From assembly GCA_947450115.1 (NCBI GenBank), contig CANFUE010000005.1, forward strand, positions 1 through 64,000: a stretch of 64,000 bases of DNA, in the 5' to 3' direction. This document shows, piece by piece, positions 1 to 9,054 of the stretch (its first letter is position 1; each line of letters starts with the position of its first letter). Source of the DNA: Acidimicrobiaceae bacterium. GTDB lineage: Bacteria > Actinomycetota > Acidimicrobiia > Acidimicrobiales > Ilumatobacteraceae. The notes under the pieces are model-generated. The model was not told the origin of the DNA and ran no database searches. It saw nothing but the letters and a program-made list of their open reading frames with translations. The translations under genes and the position numbers were made by a program.

Positions 1-45
1 CAAGTTCGGAATGTGACGATTTGGCAACCGAGACACCCCCGATAG

Positions 46-264
46 CTAATTCGCCTTCTTGCCTTTGAGTGCTTCAAGGCGCTTGGCTTCGAGCAATACA
101 TGACATTCGTTAATCCACAAACTGCGGCGATAGCTCCTATACGCAGCGCTGGTGTAGGGGTTGCCCTTTACTTCAGGCAAGGCATCGGCTGTGCTGCGCA
201 AGCTACGCAACTCTGCTTCCAGCTCAGGTACCGATAATTTGGCAAGCTCTTCGTAGTAATTCAC
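46..264 (-). CDS. Small hypothetical protein (72 aa)
   Basis: Small acidic/basic protein of unknown function, probably cytoplasmic, with no signal peptide or membrane segment. The start is set at a GTG (264) because AAGGAG lies six bases upstream on the minus strand; the frame stays open further upstream but that part has no ribosome site. The protein begins with NYYEELAKLSVPELEAELRS, an amphipathic helix suggesting a short coiled coil, and ends in KGKKAN. I do not recognise a family. It lies downstream of, and on the same strand as, the zinc-ribbon/DUF6508-like pair, but 250 bases away. Confidence 0.55.
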   Translation of the reverse strand: MNYYEELAKLSVPELEAELRSLRSTADALPEVKGNPYTSAAYRSYRRSLWINECHVLLEAKRLEALKGKKAN

Positions 265-517
265 TGAATTCTCCTTGGGTAGTTGGTTAGTTGGAACACC
301 AACACAAAGAACCCTGGCTGTTTGCGTACTGGCTATACGCCACATCTCCTAGCGGATAGCACCGTGGCCGGGTGGCTCGGTTGCTGCACTTCAACTTGCG
401 AAGAAGCGACTCTTGATGTCGGAAGTGAACTTACACGGTGGGTGCTACACAGGAAACCGCAAATACAGACTTGCTATTTAACCTAATCAAGATGCCCGAA
501 GAGCAAGAATTCACCCT

Positions 518-952
518 CTATTTGAGGGGATCACTTCCAATAATCAGAATTCGCAATCTATTGAGAAGAGCCGAAAATCCACCGTTCGATAAAGAAGCTG
601 CGATGGCTCCTGAGCCAAACCGCTCTGAACGAATGATGCCAGTCAAAAGACAAACAGTGTCATATAGCGAACTAATTCGAATTCTTTGAGCGTCAAATAT
701 TAAATCAGGGCTTATCTGAGTCATCCAGTGTGTCCAATTAACATCCTGGACGACATTTAGGTCGTAGAGAAGTTCTTCAATGCGACTAATTGTTGGATGG
801 TAAGAAGTGAGTGGTATTTCAATAATGCCATCAGTACGTCGACCACCACCGTGCGTTTCAACCATATCCGCAGGGTTCATTAAATCAAGCTGGGTCACCA
901 GCAACCACAATTCTTGCCATTGTTCAGATGATGAGTTTGCAAGATCTTTCAT
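518..952 (-). CDS. DUF6508-like protein (144 aa)
   Basis: Cytoplasmic protein of unknown function. The C-terminal part, with TGIIRSERFGSGAIAASLSN followed by a leucine/arginine-rich helix, resembles my memory of DUF6508 proteins, which share an (I/V)RxERFxxG block. The start is ATG 952, two bases after the TAG stop of the zinc-ribbon gene; a longer reading into that gene is possible but would overlap it. The tight spacing implies translational coupling and joint function. Family assignment is from pattern recall only. Confidence 0.6.
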   Translation of the reverse strand: MKDLANSSSEQWQELWLLVTQLDLMNPADMVETHGGGRRTDGIIEIPLTSYHPTISRIEELLYDLNVVQDVNWTHWMTQISPDLIFDAQRIRISSLYDTVCLLTGIIRSERFGSGAIAASLSNGGFSALLNRLRILIIGSDPLK

Positions 953-954
953 TG

Positions 955-1266
955 CTAATCCCACAGAAGTCCTGTAAAGGATGCTGTGAGATTCCCGCTG
1001 CAAACTGGACAAACACCAAGTGGCCCATCAACATCTCCATATTCGTTGTCGACCGGAGCAATCACCCGTAAAGGTTTCCGACAGCTTCCACAGCGAAACT
1101 TAGGCCGTGCTTCCCCATTAAGCATCCCCAAGTGTTTTCTATTAACAAACACCTTGCAGTCATCACAGACGCAGACAAGATATTCAATGCCAGCAAACCC
1201 GCAGCCAACGACCTCAGTCAAGTCGATATTGCACCCATCGCATCTGATTTGAATCTGTGAGCCCAT
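955..1266 (-). CDS. Zinc-ribbon protein (103 aa)
   Basis: Small protein with four CxxC-type knuckles in order: CDGC near residue 9, CDDC near residue 34, CGSC near residue 59 and CPVC near residue 86. The spacing supports two zinc ribbons, each built from a pair of knuckles. It has no signal peptide and is probably cytoplasmic. It is the first gene of a two-gene unit with the DUF6508-like gene, two bases apart. TAGGGT lies six bases before the ATG, so the mRNA is probably leaderless. Whether it binds nucleic acid or protein cannot be seen. Confidence 0.7.
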   Translation of the reverse strand: MGSQIQIRCDGCNIDLTEVVGCGFAGIEYLVCVCDDCKVFVNRKHLGMLNGEARPKFRCGSCRKPLRVIAPVDNEYGDVDGPLGVCPVCSGNLTASFTGLLWD

Positions 1267-1272
1267 TAGCGC

Positions 1273-1278
1273 ACCCTA
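1273..1278 (-). promoter_or_regulatory. -10 box for zinc-ribbon operon (leaderless)
   Basis: TAGGGT on the minus strand, six bases before the ATG at 1266. It overlaps a palindromic stretch (CACCC-TATATA-GGGGGTG on the plus strand, about 1273-1289) that could be an operator. Confidence 0.45.
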
Positions 1279-1392
1279 TATAGGGGGTGTTGCCCTAGAA
1301 ATCACTTTTTGTCCAAAGAGCCCACATTGGGCGAGACAAAACAACTTAGCCCCATCTTCAAGAAGCCATAAGGAAAAAAGAACTCCTTCATT

Positions 1393-3081
1393 TCATTGAA
1401 TCATAGATTTAGAAATAAAGAAATCGGAGTCTTGCCAAGTGACGGTCCGCGACTTACCGTCTACTACACCGATTTTGTAAGTGTTGCTCAATGTATCTAC
1501 AGCCTGAACAATATATGAATCTGGATTCTGGCTGTTCTCAATTGACCTGATTGACAAATTGTTGGAATAACCCACGACCGGCACAACTTCCCAAGTTGCT
1601 AAGTCGATAATAAATAAATTCTTTGGACAAACCTGTTTGATTATGGAACATCCACGAGAAACTACTGTTCCAAGAATTCCTGTCGACTTCGAAATCTCAA
1701 ACGCCGATGGATCGCCTAGCAAATTTGAAATTTCGAATCTGAATGAGACAGTTGGATACATCTCCAATAAACCGTACTTATTTTTCCCATCACTTGACAG
1801 GTAATCTTTAACACTAAATACTGAAGAACCATTACCTGACAACACCGCCATGCTTGAAGTGCTCGAACAGTTACACCATTTTGAGGTAACAGCCTCTATT
1901 GAATTTAATGGCTCTTGATTTGCTAGATGCAACCATTTGCTCACCCTATTGTTTTCATCTACTCGCAAAACTCCACCCTGAACCCGATGAGGAGTGCCGT
2001 CAGGATTCCGGATTCCGCCATTTGGATCTCGTGCATCAAACAGACTCACCAAAAACTGATCGCCGGGTATTCTTTGAATTCCCCCAGAGTTAACTGTTGC
2101 ATCGCTCATCACATCAACTTCACGCCCGGCTTCCCAGCGTGTCAACTTGTGTACCAGGTGATCTGCACGAGCAAATAAGACCCGGCCAGATTCTGATGGA
2201 GTCCATGAATGTATGACTTGATTACAGGTATTTGTTTCACCAATGACTGCAATCTCCCCATTGCCCTTTAGCTGAAGTATGGCCTCACCTAATGTGGTGG
2301 GTGATGGATTCGTTGGGCAACCAGTGACGCTTAGATAGACATTTCCAAGTGAATCAAATTGCATCAAATCAGTGGTTTCACCAACAACCCCTGCAGAATC
2401 ACCAACCGCATATCCCTTCGGCATATTGCGTCCAGACAAAACACATTCTTCAACTGTCGATCCAGGGCTGACTTTTCCAAGAATGCAATACTTCGGGTGT
2501 TGAAGATACAACGTGTAAAGAATCCCACTTGAGTTAACCGAAACTTGCCTGATGATTGTCTTCTTGACGAGAGAGTTATCGCTGGGCACTACCGGAGTTA
2601 TTACAGCACTTGTGCTCCCCGTTTCAGTTACCCCGACCAAGCCACCGATTGGCTTTGGTACAGGATTATTCTTCACGCCCTGCGAAGAAACTGACTTCGT
2701 AACTGCGCTAGTTGTCGTTATTCCGAACGCAACAAAACCAGACGTCTTGAATTTAAATGGACTCAAAACTTCACAAATAGGATTAGCTATGGCTTGCGCA
2801 TTACGGAGTTGGATTAGTTTTGCATTCGATTTATGACCCTTGGACTTATAGAAACTGATAGCCGATTTGAATGAGGTGAACTTCGAATTCCCCTTCATCT
2901 CGCCGGCTATCCAATTAGAGCTACTCTGAATAAAGCCACAAGTCGCGTTATCTAGAACCACAATTCGTCCTGGCGCCAAGGAAATCGCAGGTGGGACCGC
3001 TGACTGCGCGAAGAGACCCGAAGGGTTTATATTAACCACGACGAGACAAAACATGAATTGAAAAAGTCGGGTTCTCCTCAT
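1393..3081 (-). CDS. Exported protein of unknown function (562 aa)
   Basis: N-terminal Sec signal peptide: RRTR, a hydrophobic stretch, then probable cleavage after GLFAQ-S near residue 26. The mature part is rich in beta-strand-like repeats, Ser, Gly and Asn, with motifs such as DSLGNVYLSVTG and RVLFARADHL that recall beta-propeller blades, but I do not recognise a family. Several cysteines suggest disulfides. There is no LPXTG, C-terminal membrane anchor or lipobox. TAGAAT six bases before the ATG suggests a leaderless mRNA. It stands alone, divergent from the 148-residue gene. Base composition is more AT-rich than the housekeeping genes to the right. Confidence 0.7.
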   Translation of the reverse strand: MRRTRLFQFMFCLVVVNINPSGLFAQSAVPPAISLAPGRIVVLDNATCGFIQSSSNWIAGEMKGNSKFTSFKSAISFYKSKGHKSNAKLIQLRNAQAIANPICEVLSPFKFKTSGFVAFGITTTSAVTKSVSSQGVKNNPVPKPIGGLVGVTETGSTSAVITPVVPSDNSLVKKTIIRQVSVNSSGILYTLYLQHPKYCILGKVSPGSTVEECVLSGRNMPKGYAVGDSAGVVGETTDLMQFDSLGNVYLSVTGCPTNPSPTTLGEAILQLKGNGEIAVIGETNTCNQVIHSWTPSESGRVLFARADHLVHKLTRWEAGREVDVMSDATVNSGGIQRIPGDQFLVSLFDARDPNGGIRNPDGTPHRVQGGVLRVDENNRVSKWLHLANQEPLNSIEAVTSKWCNCSSTSSMAVLSGNGSSVFSVKDYLSSDGKNKYGLLEMYPTVSFRFEISNLLGDPSAFEISKSTGILGTVVSRGCSIIKQVCPKNLFIIDLATWEVVPVVGYSNNLSIRSIENSQNPDSYIVQAVDTLSNTYKIGVVDGKSRTVTWQDSDFFISKSMIQ

Positions 3082-3087
3082 ACTGAA

Positions 3088-3093
3088 ATTCTA
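3088..3093 (-). promoter_or_regulatory. -10 box for 562-aa exported protein (leaderless)
   Basis: TAGAAT on the minus strand ending six bases before the ATG at 3081. Confidence 0.5.
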
Positions 3094-3274
3094 TATCATG
3101 ACCTTTGTGACTGGTTTGGGCCAGAAGATCAATAAATTAGTTACCGACTAGCGACTGGCCGACTCACATTGGAACTACGAAATTGCATTCTTGCTGAATT
3201 AATTCCTGGGCGGGAAGTGAGCCTGGCATCCCCTAAAGTACGTCAGAACACTCTGGGCTCCTCAAAGTAACCAC

Positions 3275-3721
3275 ATGAGAGTCACCAAAAGCCAATACAC
3301 AGGTTCAGGCTGCGCTGGCGACTTCTCGTGGATGATTGACCGCCCGGAATACGCTCGTTCCCTGTTCATATTTAATGACAACGAGATGCAGTTCATCGCG
3401 TTTCATACCGGGCACGAAGCTGGCTTCACTGCTGGAGGTGGTAATGCCGCTATCCGCCCTTACCAAGGACAATCCCCCATTCGCGCAGCCGGAATTCCAA
3501 CTGGCGAGAAGAGCGGCTATCAGCATCTCGACCTAAATGTTCGTGCATTAGTTGACGATGCCATGGCGCATATTCAACGGCTGCTTGCTAGCGGAAATTA
3601 CGACGAAGTGATTTTTAGCTTCGACGCAGCAAACGACACATTAGGCACTGGCATATTCCAAGTTGCTGACGAGGTGAAGAGTTATATCTTCCAGGGCATT
3701 ATGGAACTAGAACAACTCTGA
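3275..3721 (+). CDS. Conserved hypothetical protein (148 aa)
   Basis: Compact cytoplasmic protein with no signal or membrane segment. Strongly patterned blocks suggest a real enzyme-like fold: ARSLFIFNDNEMQF, AGGGNAAIRPY, AAGIPTGEKSGY and LGTGIFQVADEVKSYI. The glycine-rich GGGN and GTGIF blocks loosely recall macro-domain or nucleotide-handling proteins of phage type, but I cannot name the family. The start is ATG 3275 with no clear ribosome site. The gene is divergent from its left neighbour and ends two bases before the stop of the giant YVTN gene on the other strand. Confidence 0.65.
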   Translation: MRVTKSQYTGSGCAGDFSWMIDRPEYARSLFIFNDNEMQFIAFHTGHEAGFTAGGGNAAIRPYQGQSPIRAAGIPTGEKSGYQHLDLNVRALVDDAMAHIQRLLASGNYDEVIFSFDAANDTLGTGIFQVADEVKSYIFQGIMELEQL

Positions 3722-3723
3722 CT

Positions 3724-6700
3724 CTATTTGGACACCTTTAAAATAACTGTCCTGGAAGTCTTTGCACCCTTTTTCGGCGTAACAGTTACGGTTATTTTGC
3801 AGGATCCCACGGCTAGCCCTTTGACCAATGCTCCTGAGATCTTGCAAAACTTAGTTGACGTCTTGGCAACACTCATAGTGATTTTGGAAGTACTTGCTAC
3901 TGGTATTTTTGCGAGGCTGGCTACCGATTTTGCTGTTGCGCTTTTCGACAAACTTAATACGAGACCAGTGACCAATGGCGCAGAAGTCGCCTTTGGCACA
4001 ATCGCAACAGATCGCCAAGATGTCCAGTTTCCAGCAACATCGCTCACCCGAAAACGGATTGATGACGTCCCTTGCTTTTTCACGCCTGCAGATGCAACAT
4101 CCAAATCAAAAGATACTTGCGAAATACGTAAAGATTCCGAATAATTTTCCGTAATTGTTTTATCGCCGTTGTTGAACTGGACATCATCGACTCCCGATAT
4201 ATCATCTTTAGCCTTTAGCGAAACCGATAAATTTCCAGAGTTCACCTCTACTGAAGCTGCTTCAATTGTCGGAGCTGTTGTGTCAAGAATGATGTCATCT
4301 GAATAGGTTTTAGATGTGTCAATTCCCGAGCCGCTGAATCTTACATAGATAATTTTGGTGAAAACACCCTTTACGGAGTCGTCAAGCTCCCACTGTATTT
4401 GTGGTGTAAGACTCATCACCTTCGTTTTGGCCCCATCAAATGCGCCGTCATTAGAAATTCGCGCTTTAGTTGCCCCTGATGGCCAAACAACATTGACCAA
4501 GACCTGTTTCGCATTCGTATATGAACTACCGCTATTTATCGAAACTCCAGTTTCGCCAGCTGGCGGCATTGGTATTACAAAGAAAGTTTGCGATACAGAA
4601 ATTGCCTTATCGCCGTTAAGGCCGGTTTGGTCAGCAGCAATTGTGCAGTCTCCCGATTTAACGAGAGTCACACTTGCTCCCGCGACAGTGCAAACATCAG
4701 GCGTAGCAGAACTAAACACCACGGCAAGACCAGATGACGCGCTAGCGGACACAGAGGTGGTACCTAGGCTGAGTAAAATATCTGGAAGCGAGCCAAAAGT
4801 GATGACCTGACGCGTCACCGCAAAGGACCTTTGCACCTCCAATGCCACATCACCATTGCTCCCTGTCTGATTCGCCTTCACTGTACAAGTTCCATAAGAC
4901 AACAAAGTCACCGTTGAACCCGTGACAGTACAAACATCAGACGTAGCAGAACTAAACACCACAGCAAGACCAGACGATGCGGTAGCCGACACAGAAACAG
5001 ACCCCACGCCTAAAAACACGTCCGCCAAAGAACTAAAAGCAATAACTTGACGAGCAACAGCAAAGGACTGCTGCACTTCAAGAGCCGCATCACCATTACT
5101 TCCCGCCTGATTCGCCTTCACCGTACAAGTTCCATAAGCCAACAAAGTCACCGTTGAACCCGTGACAGTACAAACATCAGACGTAGCAGAACTAAAAACC
5201 ACAGCAAGACCAGACGATGCGGTAGCCGACACAGAAAAAGACCCCGCACCTAGTAAGACGTCTGAAAGTGAACCAAATGTAATTACTTGACGTGCCACGG
5301 TGAATGAGCGGCTCATTACTGGAGCTGCCGCCCACCCAGAACCACCAGCCTGATTCGCGTTTACCGTACAAGTCCCATATGCGACCAAGGTGACTGTCGA
5401 TCCGGCGACAGTACAAACATCTGTAGTGACCGAACTAAATGTCACTTCCTGAGTAGACGACGAAGTGGCTGATAATGAAACAGACCCTGCACCCAGCAAA
5501 ACATCCGAAAGAGAGGTGAAAGAAATCGTCTGAATTTCATTTTCATTTAAAATGACACTTGTGGTCTGATCTGTACTGTTCACAACAAATATTCGTTGGC
5601 CATCAGGACTTATTGAGACACCCTTTGGACCTGCTCCTACCGATATCGAACCTACTGCCACTGCCTTTGTAAGGCTTACTTTCGAAATTGTGGCGGCCCC
5701 GTTATTCGTGACAAACGCCCAAAGTCCATCCGAGGAAATAGCAACATCCCAAGGATTCTGCCCCACAGAAATTGACCCAACTACCGTGAAAGTTGAAAGT
5801 CTGATCTTCTTGATCACTCCAAGGCTGTGAACTGCCACATAGGCAAACTCGCCGGCCGGGTCAATTGCTAAACCTTTCACTTGTCCCACACCGTTGATTT
5901 GTGCATCTACTTGCATTGTTGAAAGATTGACCTTTTTTACCGCCATGGCATTCCAGTCAGAGACATAGGCGAATTGCTCGCTTGGGTCGACTGCCACATC
6001 AGTTAAATACGAAAAACCGTGCAAGGAATCAACAGCATTGTCCGACAAGCGGATCCGAATAAGTCGGCTGATCGCATCAATATATGCGTAGTTGCCGCTT
6101 GCACCCATAACAATATGGTTCGGATACTGAGGAACTGCAATTTCAGAAATGACAGAATTATCCGAAAGGCGAACTTTCGTTACCGTGTCCAGATCTGGAT
6201 GAGTTACATAAGCATATGAACCTGAAATATCGATAGCGACATCGCGGACACTTGCTTTTGGCAGAGTTGAAACTGTCCGATTTCTTGAAACTACACCAAC
6301 ACGCACAAGTGACCTAGGGGCGCTCGGAACATACGCATTACCCCCGTTGGGCGTAATTGCAACTCCGTCTTCACCACCCGAGATCTCTCCTATCACTCCC
6401 CCGTGTGCTGGCATTGGAAGGACGGAGAACGACTGTGACACTGGAAGCGCAATATCCCCATTTCCACTCGTTTGATTCGCAATGATTGTGCATTGACCCA
6501 AATCGTTAAGGGTGACTGTTGTTCCAGAAACAGTGCATACACCTGTAGCGGAGGTGCTGAAGAGCACAGGTAGACCCGAAGGTGCTGTGGCAGAAACAGA
6601 AACGGTCCCCGCACCCAACAACGCATTTGGCAAGGAATCGAATGTGATGATCTGACGCGTTACCGTAAATGACCGCTGCACCTCTAAAGCAACGTCGCCA

Positions 6701-8118
6701 TTACTCCCTGTTTGGTTCGCTTTCACCGTACAAGTCCCATAAGCCAACAAAGTCACTGTCGTACCCGAAACGGTACAAATATCAGTAGTAGCCGAACTAA
6801 ACGCGACAGTAAGTCCGGAAGAGGCAGTGGCTGAGACGGACCGCGTCCCCGCACCTAATGCTGCGCTCGACAACGAGTTGAAAGTTATGACTTGACGAGA
6901 AACAGTAAATGATCGGCTAATCATTGGCGCGGCAAGCCACCCAGAACCACCAGTTTGATTGGCATTCACCGTACAAGTCCCATAAGACAACAAAGTGACC
7001 GTTGTTCCCGCCACAGTGCAAACATCAGTAGTGGACGAACTAAATGAGACTGTTAACGCAGACGACGCGGTTGCCGACAGTGCAACAGTCCCTGCGCCCA
7101 ATAGAAACGACGATCCAATTTCCATCGCGATTGACTGTGCCTCCAAAAGAATATTGACTACTTTCAATCTTCCAGTGGAATAATTAGTTACATATAGTTT
7201 CGAAGTAGACGAGTTAACGGCAAGTCCACGAGGATAATTCCCCACCGCAGTTGTGCCGATTGAGGTGAAGGAATTGAGATTAATTTTCGTTATTAGAGCG
7301 GACGAGTGACTTGTAACAAAAGCGAATGGCGTACCCGGAACAAGCGCCATGGCCCACGGTGAACTAATTGACAGAGTTCCTACTACTTCATTGCTACTGA
7401 CACTAATTTTTGATATGTCGGAGGAATTGAGATTCAAAACGTAAGCGAATTCACCAGATGAATCTATGGTGAGTCCATACGGATTGATTCCTGTTTCGAT
7501 CGTCGCAACTGCGGTAAATGCTGAAAGGTCAATTTTAGTAGCAGTACCTGACCCATCGTTCGCTGTATATGCGAAATCGCCTGATGGGGTGATTGCGATC
7601 TCTCGTGGCCCTCCGCCAACGCTAAGACGAGCCACAACGGTATTAGTTGAGAGATTAATTTTTGAAACTTTGTTTGCATAAAATTCCGTCACATACGCAA
7701 ATGCACCAGTTGGATCGATTGATACGTCCATCGCGAATGTTCCAAGCGCAATATTCACAACCTCGTTGGTCGACAGGTTGATTTTTGAGACACTGTTTCC
7801 GCCAGAATTCGTGACTAGTGCATAAGTTCCGTTTGGTGTAATTGCAACGCTATAAGGCTCACTTCCTACCGTGAACGTAGAAACCACCGAATTTGTTGAT
7901 AGATCCACTTTGGTCAAAGTGCCATCTAGCTCACTCGTTACATATGCAAATAGGCCATCAGGGCTAATTGCAACACCCCTTGAGTTACCTGAGTTCACAT
8001 TAATTGTCTGTGAAACGCTCTCCGCGTGTGCCGTACTAGCAGCCCCCAAAGAAATTACGGCCGGGAATAAAGAAATGCATATTAACGAGACTGCTATTTT
8101 TCGAAGTTGCTTAAACAT
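3724..8118 (-). CDS. Secreted YVTN beta-propeller / Ig-like repeat protein (1464 aa)
   Basis: Large exported surface protein. Residues 1-32 are a Sec signal peptide ending AHA. Residues ~33-330 are YVTN-type propeller blades (GVAISPDGLFAYVTS, KVNLSTNSVV patterns). Residues ~336-568 hold three Ig-like repeats, ~575-865 a second YVTN propeller, ~866-1173 four more Ig-like repeats, then a beta-rich domain with an Ig-like DTTAPTIEAASVEV segment. The last ~70 residues match the tail of the 1002-residue lipoprotein at 18290. Each Ig-like repeat carries two cysteines (DVCTV...GTCTV). There is no LPXTG or membrane anchor. Likely role is adhesion or cell-surface structure (inference). The gene stands alone and lies tail-to-tail with the 148-aa gene. 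Confidence 0.85.
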   Translation of the reverse strand: MFKQLRKIAVSLICISLFPAVISLGAASTAHAESVSQTINVNSGNSRGVAISPDGLFAYVTSELDGTLTKVDLSTNSVVSTFTVGSEPYSVAITPNGTYALVTNSGGNSVSKINLSTNEVVNIALGTFAMDVSIDPTGAFAYVTEFYANKVSKINLSTNTVVARLSVGGGPREIAITPSGDFAYTANDGSGTATKIDLSAFTAVATIETGINPYGLTIDSSGEFAYVLNLNSSDISKISVSSNEVVGTLSISSPWAMALVPGTPFAFVTSHSSALITKINLNSFTSIGTTAVGNYPRGLAVNSSTSKLYVTNYSTGRLKVVNILLEAQSIAMEIGSSFLLGAGTVALSATASSALTVSFSSSTTDVCTVAGTTVTLLSYGTCTVNANQTGGSGWLAAPMISRSFTVSRQVITFNSLSSAALGAGTRSVSATASSGLTVAFSSATTDICTVSGTTVTLLAYGTCTVKANQTGSNGDVALEVQRSFTVTRQIITFDSLPNALLGAGTVSVSATAPSGLPVLFSTSATGVCTVSGTTVTLNDLGQCTIIANQTSGNGDIALPVSQSFSVLPMPAHGGVIGEISGGEDGVAITPNGGNAYVPSAPRSLVRVGVVSRNRTVSTLPKASVRDVAIDISGSYAYVTHPDLDTVTKVRLSDNSVISEIAVPQYPNHIVMGASGNYAYIDAISRLIRIRLSDNAVDSLHGFSYLTDVAVDPSEQFAYVSDWNAMAVKKVNLSTMQVDAQINGVGQVKGLAIDPAGEFAYVAVHSLGVIKKIRLSTFTVVGSISVGQNPWDVAISSDGLWAFVTNNGAATISKVSLTKAVAVGSISVGAGPKGVSISPDGQRIFVVNSTDQTTSVILNENEIQTISFTSLSDVLLGAGSVSLSATSSSTQEVTFSSVTTDVCTVAGSTVTLVAYGTCTVNANQAGGSGWAAAPVMSRSFTVARQVITFGSLSDVLLGAGSFSVSATASSGLAVVFSSATSDVCTVTGSTVTLLAYGTCTVKANQAGSNGDAALEVQQSFAVARQVIAFSSLADVFLGVGSVSVSATASSGLAVVFSSATSDVCTVTGSTVTLLSYGTCTVKANQTGSNGDVALEVQRSFAVTRQVITFGSLPDILLSLGTTSVSASASSGLAVVFSSATPDVCTVAGASVTLVKSGDCTIAADQTGLNGDKAISVSQTFFVIPMPPAGETGVSINSGSSYTNAKQVLVNVVWPSGATKARISNDGAFDGAKTKVMSLTPQIQWELDDSVKGVFTKIIYVRFSGSGIDTSKTYSDDIILDTTAPTIEAASVEVNSGNLSVSLKAKDDISGVDDVQFNNGDKTITENYSESLRISQVSFDLDVASAGVKKQGTSSIRFRVSDVAGNWTSWRSVAIVPKATSAPLVTGLVLSLSKSATAKSVASLAKIPVASTSKITMSVAKTSTKFCKISGALVKGLAVGSCKITVTVTPKKGAKTSRTVILKVSK
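4598..5520 (-). repeat. 240-bp tandem repeats, four copies
   Basis: Four consecutive ~240-bp units encoding Ig-like domains. The two central units (about 4801-5040 and 5041-5280) are nearly identical at DNA level; for example CAAACATCAGACGTAGCAGA occurs at 4931 and again exactly 240 bases later. The outer units are more diverged. Confidence 0.85.
6413..7110 (-). repeat. Second block of ~240-bp repeats, three copies
   Basis: Three units of the same Ig-like repeat family as at 4598-5520, separated from that block by the second YVTN propeller. They are less similar to one another at DNA level than the central units of the other block. Confidence 0.8.
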
Positions 8119-8219
8119 ATAGCGACCTATAGTCCTTCTGTCGAGATGGAGTCATTGGAACAAACCAGTGAATATCACGGAGCTACTCCTATATTTAGAT
8201 ACTCTACATAGATAATTTC

Positions 8220-8246
8220 TTGTTATTTTATTTACTCAAATAACAA
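8220..8246. promoter_or_regulatory. AT-rich inverted repeat upstream of YVTN gene
   Basis: TTGTTATTT and AAATAACAA form a perfect 9-bp inverted repeat around a 9-base centre, about 100 bases upstream of the YVTN gene start at 8118 and downstream of the phosphatase gene. It may be an operator for the surface protein or a terminator-like hairpin for the phosphatase transcript; no T-run follows on the minus strand. Confidence 0.35.
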
Positions 8247-8354
8247 CAAATATTCTGGTGATTTGAATGGACTTCCCTGGCTTTATGCCTATGCGGGGCA
8301 ACTCAATCGGCATCAAACCCGTTTGTTTTTACATGCCCGAGGACATGAAGGCGA

Positions 8355-9005
8355 TTAAGCCCCGGTACGAGACCCGATGGCACGTATTAAGTAATTCATG
8401 TCGAGAGGATTCTCTCGATGCCATTGCTCAACGTCTGCACATGCTTCGCGCACCTTCAGTGAGTCGCCTCCAGTGCGCTTTACCCACCATTTAATGGCAT
8501 CAACTGAGTAAATGGTGCAGGCAATGGGCCTAACCGTGCGAATTTCATGCAGTGCCCTCAGGGGTTCCCACCCAAGTGCCAAAAGGACCGCATAGGTGGC
8601 CGAAGGGCCGCGGTTCACTCCCATCCAACAGGTGATCATGAGAACCGCATTGGGGTCTTCCATGATCTTGAGTGCTGTTGAGGTGACTTCATCGAACCAT
8701 TTTGGGTCGCGCTTGCCGCCGTCGTCGTCGACGCCCAGGTAGATGTATTCAATTGTCGAGTTCGTTGCCACGAAGTGACCGCGGTTGCATTCTTCGTGCA
8801 CTGCGATGTAGTGCGTAACGCCTGCTGACTCCCATTCACCAAGTTGCTTGCGTGCCGTTGCATTGTTATTCGAGATACCACCACTCATGCAGAGATTCGG
8901 TGTGACCTTGCATATTGCATGCCACCACTGCTCGGGGTTGGCGGGTCGGTTCTGATGACCCAGTGATGACTGGAGAATAGAACGGACGTTGGGTTTGCTT
9001 GACAT
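8355..9005 (-). CDS. Dual-specificity protein phosphatase-like protein (216 aa)
   Basis: Cysteine-based phosphatase fold. The P-loop is TCWMGVNRGPSATYAV, a C-x5-R signature with Cys near residue 125, and the upstream acidic block YLGVDDDGG could supply the general acid Asp. The domain start, WWHAICKVTPNLCMSGGIS, fits the VTPxLxxGG opening of DUSP domains. It is cytoplasmic with no membrane segment. It lies 49 bases downstream of the RecB-like nuclease on the same strand, so it may be last in that transcript. Substrate (protein, RNA cap or lipid) cannot be read from sequence. Confidence 0.75.
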   Translation of the reverse strand: MSSKPNVRSILQSSLGHQNRPANPEQWWHAICKVTPNLCMSGGISNNNATARKQLGEWESAGVTHYIAVHEECNRGHFVATNSTIEYIYLGVDDDGGKRDPKWFDEVTSTALKIMEDPNAVLMITCWMGVNRGPSATYAVLLALGWEPLRALHEIRTVRPIACTIYSVDAIKWWVKRTGGDSLKVREACADVEQWHRENPLDMNYLIRAIGSRTGA

Positions 9006-9054
9006 AAAGGCTCACATTGAAACTACCGCCGGAACCAACAAGCGGTGCAGTGAC

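Noticed and set aside
265-517. tRNA or small RNA in the left intergenic region
   Set aside because: No cloverleaf, no TTCGA arm and no terminator; only a weak bulged stem near 340-370.
4598-7110. CRISPR-like array
   Set aside because: The repeats are ~240 bp, in frame and code for Ig-like domains; there are no spacers or cas genes.
8267-8494. Possible 75-aa plus-strand gene
   Set aside because: More than half of it is antisense to the phosphatase gene, there is no ribosome site and no recognisable pattern.
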